37,078 nucleotides of DNA from Candidatus Bathyarchaeia archaeon (GTDB lineage: Archaea > Thermoproteota > Bathyarchaeia > Bathyarchaeales > Bathycorpusculaceae): NCBI GenBank assembly GCA_030019335.1, contig JASEET010000010.1, positions 1 through 37,078 of the forward strand. Reading direction: 5' to 3'. A program made the translations under genes and the position numbers. The notes beneath the pieces were generated by a model. It was not told the DNA's origin. It was given only the letters and a program-made list of their open reading frames with translations, and did no database searches. How positions within the stretch are numbered: the stretch's first letter is position 1; every line of letters begins with the position of its first letter. Shown here piece by piece: positions 32,340-37,078 of the stretch.

Positions 32340-32756
32340 ATGATTAAGGCTTTCAAAATGGATGATGCAATTTTAAGAGAGCTTTACAGCTTCTTCACGA
32401 GGGAAGAACCTGTCGTGGTGGCTTATTTATTTGGCTCCACGGCTAAGGGAGCCGCGGGAAGGTTAAGCGATGTTGATGTCGCCGTCCTCTTGTCAGAGGC
32501 CTATGATTTAACATTGGATCATCGTCTTTATCTTATGGGTGAGCTTGCTGAGATTATTGGAAGAGAGGCGGATATTGTGATATTGAATGAGGCGCCTCCG
32601 TTGCTTCGTTACGAGGTTATAAAATTTGGGAAGATTCTTTATTGTCGGGATGAGTATGAGCGTGTGGCTTTTGAGGAGCGGACGCTTGACGAGTATCTTG
32701 ATATGGGCAGGATTGAGAAGGAGTACTTTAAATGTTTGCTTCAGAGCGTAAAGTGA
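32340..32756 (+). CDS. mntA: MntA-type nucleotidyltransferase antitoxin (second pair)
   Basis: This 138-residue protein has AYLFGSTAKGAAGRLSDVDV (G32-S33, D44, D46) and D78 in ADIVIL, the full catalytic set of minimal nucleotidyltransferases that AMPylate HepT. ATG 32340 lies about 20 bases after a TATA-like TTTTTATT, so the mRNA may be almost leaderless; ATG 32358 is an alternative. It overlaps hepT by 4-25 bases depending on the hepT start. It is only distantly similar to the first mntA, so the modules were acquired or diverged separately. Confidence 0.9.
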   Translation: MIKAFKMDDAILRELYSFFTREEPVVVAYLFGSTAKGAAGRLSDVDVAVLLSEAYDLTLDHRLYLMGELAEIIGREADIVILNEAPPLLRYEVIKFGKILYCRDEYERVAFEERTLDEYLDMGRIEKEYFKCLLQSVK

Positions 32757-33178
32757 ACAAAAGGATAGTTACTAACAGAATAAGCAAGCTGAGGGTGTAC
32801 CTCAAGGTGCTCAGGGAGCTTCAGAAGGCTTCTTTTGAAGAATTCAGTTCAAATCCTAGAATTCGTTACTCCGCGGAACGGTGCCTCCACTTGGCTATAG
32901 AGTGTGCCATCAACATTGGAAATCACATAATTTCGGCGCTACAGCTGAGAAAACCTGAAGAATACCATGACATTGCTTTAATTTTAGAAGAAAATGGAGT
33001 GATTCCAAGTGGATTTGCCGAAGAGTTTGTTAAGATGATAAGGTTTAGAAACATACTAGTGCATGATTATGTCGGTCTGGACATATCAAGGGTCTACACG
33101 TTCCTACAGGAACGTTTGGCAGATTTTGAACTTTTTATAGAGTATGTAACTAAATTTTTGAAAAGCAAGCAAGCATGA
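32732..33178 (+). CDS. hepT: HepT-type HEPN RNase toxin (second pair)
   Basis: This intact HEPN toxin of 148 residues is mostly helical. The RNase motif is R106-NILV-H111-D-Y113; the Tyr is the residue AMPylated by MntA in the studied system. ATG 32732 overlaps mntA by 25 bases; GTG 32753 would give a four-base overlap and a 141-residue protein, and I cannot decide between them. With the gene upstream it forms a complete type VII toxin-antitoxin module. Confidence 0.9.
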   Translation: MFASERKVNKRIVTNRISKLRVYLKVLRELQKASFEEFSSNPRIRYSAERCLHLAIECAINIGNHIISALQLRKPEEYHDIALILEENGVIPSGFAEEFVKMIRFRNILVHDYVGLDISRVYTFLQERLADFELFIEYVTKFLKSKQA

Positions 33179-33434
33179 GAAGCTACTAACTTTACCTTTA
33201 CTCATTAATGTTAACTTTGTATATTTGGGAGCATTTCTTTTCATATACTCTAATGTAATAGGTATATGAGAAATGTGCGCGGATTTCTTGCAGTTACTTG
33301 GCTAAATCAATTGATTTTTCCGAACATCTTTTTAGCTTATGTTTGAGTTTTGTAATTTTACATTTGGATATCCGCTAGAAGCGTGGCTAAGGAATGAAAG
33401 TTGTGCTTAATGAGAATCCCAAAATTTTCTTAGA

Positions 33435-34175
33435 TTATGGCAGCGGTCTTTTCTCGAAGAACTCAGGCTTTTCTTCCAACTTCATCAGCAGTCCTTTCCC
33501 CTTTAAATATTGACTTAAGCCGGTTAACAGCTCTTCCCAAGTAGGCACTTTCTTCTCATCTTCCACCGTTATTCGAAGTCTTAATGGAAATGTGTATCTT
33601 TTCCTTTCAAACGCCTCTAAAAGCTCGTTGTAATTTTCCACAACATGTCTATCTTCGGCTTCCATCTTCTTCTCCTGGAAAAGCCACCTAGAAAGCTCGT
33701 AAAGCTCTCTTGCTTGTGCAAACTTTTTCGGCTGCTCTCTCGTCAGAAACCCGAAACGAAATGGATTATCTATATATGTAACTTTATTGGTGAATGGATC
33801 AATGGTTGCGGCGTGCCAGTATCTTTTCGTCGATATCCTTATTCTAAAATGTTCCATTTTTCTAATATCTACAATGGCTGGACGTTTTGATCCCAGTGGT
33901 ATCTGCAACTCGTAGACTCCTTTCTTTTCAAACTCATCAAATCTTGGGGGATAGTATCTGTAGTCGAATACTGCCTTGTTTAGGTCTACTCTTACAATGG
34001 CCTCGCCTTTCACATTCTCAAAACTGTATTTCCATTCATGGCCTGTGATTTCCTTGAGAAGTAATTTTACATGGGGATGGTGTTGAAGGATTAATTCTTC
34101 TGAGACGTCTATATCACCTTCAAATCTAACGTGTAGCTCACTGCCCTTTATTTCACTTTTTAAACTTTTCGCCAT
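33435..34175 (-). CDS. Hypothetical protein, 246 residues
   Basis: I do not recognise this protein. It is soluble, without signal peptide or membrane helices. The N-terminal half looks beta-rich (ELHVRFEGDIDVSEELIL, EAIVRVDLNKAVFDYRYYPP, YELQIPLG, FRIRIST). A distinctive RYWHAATIDPFTNKVTYIDN follows. The C-terminal part is helical and charged, ending in a Leu/Lys/Glu-rich tail. A TATA-like ACTTAAATAA on the minus strand at about 34200-34209 lies 27 bases before ATG 34175, so translation is probably leaderless. It stands alone between the second TA module and a broken coiled-coil gene. Confidence 0.65.
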   Translation of the reverse strand: MAKSLKSEIKGSELHVRFEGDIDVSEELILQHHPHVKLLLKEITGHEWKYSFENVKGEAIVRVDLNKAVFDYRYYPPRFDEFEKKGVYELQIPLGSKRPAIVDIRKMEHFRIRISTKRYWHAATIDPFTNKVTYIDNPFRFGFLTREQPKKFAQARELYELSRWLFQEKKMEAEDRHVVENYNELLEAFERKRYTFPLRLRITVEDEKKVPTWEELLTGLSQYLKGKGLLMKLEEKPEFFEKRPLP

Positions 34176-34212
34176 GTTTAAAGGTGATGGAAAAATGGTT
34201 ATTTAAGTATTT

Positions 34213-34554
34213 TTGCATGTTTTAGAGCTTTTAGAAAGGGATAGGGAGTTCCGCTGGACTGTTGCGGGTTACATAGGAATTTCCGAAGTTTTGAAAAGGC
34301 TGGATGAACTAATTGAGGAAGAAAGAAACCTTAGGGATGAGCAAAGGGACCTTAGAGAGGAACAAACAAAAACGTGGTGGAGATTGAAGCCCTCAGAAGA
34401 GAGCACGTTAAGATTTGGGAAGAAATCAGGAGGATTAGGAGGAGCAGAAAAGCCTCAGAGAGGAGCAGGCAAAAATCTGGAAGGAGGTAGCCGGCTTTTA
34501 GATTCTTTTTCTAAGCGTGTTTCTCGTAAATATGATGTCGTTGGGCTTGCTTAA
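34213..34554 (+). pseudogene. Frameshifted DUF3782-like coiled-coil gene fragment
   Basis: The frame from TTG 34213 begins HVLELLERDREFRWTVAGYI, then EVLKRLDELIEEERNLRDEQ, typical of DUF3782-like archaeal proteins in which a coiled coil precedes a PD-(D/E)XK nuclease-like domain. After about residue 52 the open frame turns into low-quality sequence (GKKSGGLGGAEK). Coiled-coil coding continues in other frames (VEIEALRREHVKIWEEIRRI, then SLREEQAKIWKEVAGF and a stop near 34500). At least two indels are needed, and the nuclease domain is absent. Confidence 0.55.
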
Positions 34555-34569
34555 GAGTTGATAGGAGAA

Positions 34570-34821
34570 TTAAGCAGGTTTTTTGTACGTTCTTTTTAGG
34601 AGGGTTTCAACAACTTCTTTTTTCTCATGTGCGAGATCTGTTAGGCTTTTCAGTAGTCCCCTTTTTGAAGCGTCCCATATTTCAAGTGCAATGAGTTCGT
34701 TGTTCACGTCGTATCCTAAGACAACATCGCTGTCTAGGAGCTTCTCGTTTTTTATAGCTCCCTCTTTAAGCTTTATTGCTAAGATGTCTGCCTTTGAATC
34801 GTATTTTAGGATCAGTTTCAT
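34570..34821 (-). CDS. DUF2283 protein downstream of VapBC
   Basis: This protein has the DUF2283 core LILKYDSKADILAIKLKEGA, LLDSDVVLGYDVNNELIALE, IWDASKRGLLKSL. The frame is open from ATG 34872, but ATG 34821 is preferred: GGGGAG lies just upstream and the family begins at this point, giving 83 residues. It follows vapC by 32 bases (overlapping it if the upper ATG is used), so it is probably the third gene of the vapBC operon. Function is unknown. Confidence 0.8.
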   Translation of the reverse strand: MKLILKYDSKADILAIKLKEGAIKNEKLLDSDVVLGYDVNNELIALEIWDASKRGLLKSLTDLAHEKKEVVETLLKRTYKKPA

Positions 34822-34853
34822 CTTCCGCTCCCCTCGCGCTTTTGTTATTTTGG

Positions 34854-35273
34854 CTAGAGGGTGTTTAGCCATTTTACTTTAATGCCTTTTATAGTTTTGA
34901 AGTGGTCATCGTCTGTGACTACTACGCCTTTGGTGTGAATAAGGGCGGTGGCAGCTATTGTGGCATCGGCTATAGGAATTTTGGGTGTATTCAGAGTTAT
35001 TTTTCCGGCAAGTTCGGCTATGTTCTCTGTTACTGGAATTATGTTTATATTTGAGCTTTTAGCTGAGGCGATTCTTATTTTTATGGCGTCTGTTCCGAGA
35101 ATTCTTCCCATGGTGTTGTAAAGTTCTGTGATGGTGATTGTTGATGAAGCTGCTTTAATTTGTCCTTTAGATATTTTTTGGATGACGCGTTTACTCCAAT
35201 CGGCTATTTTTTTGTTTTCAGGATTGTAGTATGAAAAGTAAAATCTGGTGTCTAAGATGACCTTTAACGCCAT
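34854..35273 (-). CDS. vapC: PIN-domain RNase toxin (VapC family)
   Basis: This 139-residue PIN nuclease has the acidic residues D8 (VILDTR), E50 (TITELY), D103 (IADATIAA) and D121/D122 (VVTDDDHF), enough for Mg2+-dependent RNA cleavage. The first motif reads LDTRFYFSYY instead of the more common LDTSxLI. Its start overlaps vapB by 10 bases. The targets of archaeal VapC proteins are usually tRNA or rRNA; the target here is unknown. Confidence 0.9.
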   Translation of the reverse strand: MALKVILDTRFYFSYYNPENKKIADWSKRVIQKISKGQIKAASSTITITELYNTMGRILGTDAIKIRIASAKSSNINIIPVTENIAELAGKITLNTPKIPIADATIAATALIHTKGVVVTDDDHFKTIKGIKVKWLNTL

Positions 35274-35503
35274 TCCTCTCGTACTCGGTCTAGTGATTTT
35301 TTCAGTTCTTTCGTGTCGTATTTTCCAGCGTCGATTCCAGCTTGTTCCTCTAGGCGCATGATGGGCCTGAGAAAGATGCCCCTTTCAGCGTCGTCAATCA
35401 GCACTTTTGTTCCTTCGTTTATCCCATACTTCCTTCTATACTTCACTGGAATTGTAACCTGCCCCTTCCTTGTTACCGAAACCTCTTCCAACTCGGTCAC
35501 CAT
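35264..35503 (-). CDS. vapB: AbrB/SpoVT-fold antitoxin (VapB family)
   Basis: This 79-residue antitoxin has an N-terminal swapped-hairpin DNA-binding fold (VSVTRKGQVTIPVKYRRKYG, INEGTKVLIDD) and a C-terminal acidic/basic tail that would wrap the PIN toxin. ATG 35503 lies 22-31 bases from the minus-strand TATA, so the mRNA is likely leaderless. Candidate operators flank that TATA, suggesting autoregulation. Confidence 0.92.
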   Translation of the reverse strand: MVTELEEVSVTRKGQVTIPVKYRRKYGINEGTKVLIDDAERGIFLRPIMRLEEQAGIDAGKYDTKELKKSLDRVREEWR

Positions 35504-35546
35504 AGTACTTTTTGTAAAATGTAGTACTTAAAGCTTATTGTACTAC
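35503..35546 (-). promoter_or_regulatory. vapBC promoter with inverted-repeat operator
   Basis: GTAGTAC at 35521-35527 and GTACTAC at 35540-35546 form a perfect 7-base inverted repeat with a 12-base spacer, and the TATA-like CTTTAAGTAC (minus strand) lies between and over them. A third half-site TAGTAC sits at 35503-35508, next to the start codon. This arrangement fits repression by the VapB-VapC complex. Confidence 0.55.
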
Positions 35547-35603
35547 TAAAAGTTTCTGGATGGATTTTTCCATTTTAAGTTTATTCGCAGTTCGTCCAGC
35601 TAT

Positions 35604-35766
35604 TTATAGCGATCCTATTAATGATGAAAATGTATTCCATATTCCTGGTTTTGTGGTTACGCAGGCTGTCATGAGTTGGAAGACTGGGTCTGTTGCTACG
35701 CTGAGCATTTTAGCTGCAAAAATGATGAAGCGTGAATTATTAAAGCCTAAATTCGTTTTTAGTCAA
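35604..35766 (-). pseudogene. N-terminal fragment of a second flippase gene
   Basis: From TTG 35766 the minus strand reads TKNEFRL. After a frameshift it continues RFIIFAAKMLSVATDPVFQL and MTACVTTKP, matching residues 3-39 of the intact flippase at 28955-30451 (TEIRLQYSGFIIFAAKMLSI and on). Similarity fades after that. At DNA level the match includes a 31-base block with one difference (35700-35730 against 30388-30418), and extends upstream past the start codon into the promoter. The copy is a dead fragment. Confidence 0.75.
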
Positions 35767-35934
35767 AGCTTCACCTTTACGGGAGTGTTAACGGTATAGT
35801 TTAGGATGCGTATATTTTAATTTAGTTGAGTTTTATGTTATGTGTAGGTGTGCGGTTTAAAAAGTGGGATAGAAAAAAGAAGTTGCGCTGGCTGAAACGT
35901 AAATTACCCTAGACTGTTTGGAAACAATAGTCTT

Positions 35935-37078
35935 TCATTCATTTGGATAAACGATTTCATAAAGGCATATAAGCGGAACGATGCCGCCATATTTGGTTGA
36001 TGCGTCACTTCTAGAAAGATCTAAGCCTGCAAAGTATGCCTCTTTAAAATATTGTGGTTGAACAAAAGGATCAGGATCATTTACGCCGTTTTTTATGCAC
36101 CACAGATGTTTTCCGTAGCTCATTAACTTATAGATTGTTGAGCTCATTCCCCATTCTTCATTCCACACCCACTTGTTTAGGGTTGCGTTGTAGCTTCCGA
36201 ATTTTGTTTCATCAGTCCACGCAGACTGTTTATCAAGGAAACCGCTATCTACAAACCGATCATGTGCCTTGCCTGAGATTCGTGCCATCCATATCCATTT
36301 TCCTTCGTCACCACCGTAGCCAATCCAGTTTCCATTAGCGTCGAAGGTTGTGAACACAAGAATGTATTTTGCATTGTATAGTTTTAACATTTTTAGTGCT
36401 TGTGTTTCGTTAGCCATAAATATGAAGCCGATATTTTCTATCTGTGTACTATTTATTGTGGCGTTGTCGGCAAGTGATGTTACATTGCCTAGCACAGTTA
36501 GCCAGTATCCGTAGTCCCACCAGCTGCATACAACAGTAGTCGCCCCGAGGTGTGTAGTATACTCTAACATATCCAGCCATTCTCGTACAGGTTCGTTAGG
36601 CGCTATGGGAAGGCTGCTGGCAGTTATGGTGACTGGGGAATATGCTTGTCGATACACTTTGGGCATTGGAAAAGCAAGGCTCGTCATTAGAATGAGAAAT
36701 ATTAAGAAAACCGTAGCTCCGCTGAATTCTTTTCCAACGTATTCTGAACCATATTTCTTTTTAGCACTTATCTTTGGCGGTTCCTTTAACAACGTGTTGA
36801 ACGGCTTCAGCACTCCTGTTATCCCCACGGCTGCCAAAAGACTGAATGCTGAAGCCATAAGCACCAGTAAGCGCACCATAGAACAAGCAAAGTAAAGAGA
36901 TGTTAAACCGAAAATCAATAGAAATAGATTCTTGTTGTTAAGGTCTCTCAAAATAAAGAATAGACTAACCATGAAGAATATTATTACCATGCCAAACTCG
37001 TAATAAATGGAACCCCAAGCTGAGATTCTATGTTCAGACACGGACTCTATAAGCGGAGAAGCTCCACGTGCAAACGGG
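35935..37078 (-). CDS. aglB: Oligosaccharyltransferase AglB/STT3, C-terminal part (cut by window edge)
   Basis: AglB transfers lipid-linked glycans to Asn in Asn-X-Ser/Thr sites outside the cell. The visible part includes the last transmembrane helices (GMVIIFFMVSLFFIL, LFLLIFGLTSLYFACSMVRL), a loop, another helix (TVFLIFLILMTSLAFPM) and the soluble domain with the catalytic-fold motif SWWDYGYW. The frame stays open past ATG/GTG candidates to the window edge (SPLIESVSEHRISAW aligns with the family), so the true start lies beyond 37078. The flippase upstream in the island may supply its substrate. Confidence 0.92.
   Translation of the reverse strand, partial: PFARGASPLIESVSEHRISAWGSIYYEFGMVIIFFMVSLFFILRDLNNKNLFLLIFGLTSLYFACSMVRLLVLMASAFSLLAAVGITGVLKPFNTLLKEPPKISAKKKYGSEYVGKEFSGATVFLIFLILMTSLAFPMPKVYRQAYSPVTITASSLPIAPNEPVREWLDMLEYTTHLGATTVVCSWWDYGYWLTVLGNVTSLADNATINSTQIENIGFIFMANETQALKMLKLYNAKYILVFTTFDANGNWIGYGGDEGKWIWMARISGKAHDRFVDSGFLDKQSAWTDETKFGSYNATLNKWVWNEEWGMSSTIYKLMSYGKHLWCIKNGVNDPDPFVQPQYFKEAYFAGLDLSRSDASTKYGGIVPLICLYEIVYPNE

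Noticed and set aside
35560-35799. 79-codon plus-strand frame
   Set aside because: It is the antisense reading of the flippase fragment, which matches the intact flippase on the minus strand.
1-37078. CRISPR arrays, insertion sequences, rRNA genes
   Set aside because: I looked for regularly spaced repeats, transposase motifs and rRNA cores and saw none.

Overview
The window is archaeal chromosome. It carries topoisomerase VI subunits A and B, aIF5B, a group II chaperonin (thermosome), ABCE1/RLI, the KEOPS subunit Cgi121, an AglB/STT3 oligosaccharyltransferase, BRE/TATA-like promoters and an intron-containing tRNA. The mix, with a PSMG4-like protein, a UbiD homologue beside it, DUF6485 and a PEF-CTERM-like sorting tail, fits a TACK/Thermoproteota lineage, most likely a Candidatus Bathyarchaeia member. 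That placement is inference from gene content. TTG starts are frequent, and several genes have a TATA box about 25 bases before the start, so leaderless mRNAs are likely.

Bases 1-7.3 kb: a sugar-nucleotidyltransferase with a left-handed beta-helix, endonuclease III (convergent), a PSMG4-like protein overlapping a UbiD-family decarboxylase, a CBS-pair protein, Sua5, a small membrane protein, a DUF6485 Cys-rich protein, a broken Cys-rich frame, and a secreted legumain-like protein with a PEF-CTERM-like tail.

Bases 7.4-12.1 kb: a minus-strand histidine-degradation operon ftcD - metallo-beta-lactamase-fold hydrolase - hutI - hutU, without hutH. A phosphoribosyltransferase-cgi121 pair diverges from it.

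Bases 13.3-27.9 kb: mostly core information processing. Here lie a THUMP protein, an isoaspartyl peptidase/asparaginase, an 18-residue acidic microprotein ORF, ABCE1, cytidine deaminase with a broken 5' end, topoVI-B/A, a small membrane protein, aIF5B, a PAS gene interrupted by TGA, and a cluster of two ubiquitin-like proteins plus radical SAM enzyme, divergent from an E1-like protein. The thermosome follows.

Bases 28.0-35.9 kb: an accessory island that starts at an intron-bearing tRNA-Glu. A 24-base near-copy of that tRNA's 3' end lies 0.7 kb downstream and encloses a decayed hicBA pair. Beyond it lie a flippase, two DUF2283 genes, one broken and one intact MntA-HepT module, an orphan 246-residue protein, a broken DUF3782-like coiled-coil gene, VapBC with a visible operator, and a fragment of a second flippase copy. 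The window ends inside aglB, so the island sits within an N-glycosylation/cell-surface locus. Broken genes concentrate here: hicA, hicB, hepT, the DUF3782-like gene and the flippase copy. The PAS gene, cdd and the Cys-rich frame are further lesions outside the island.
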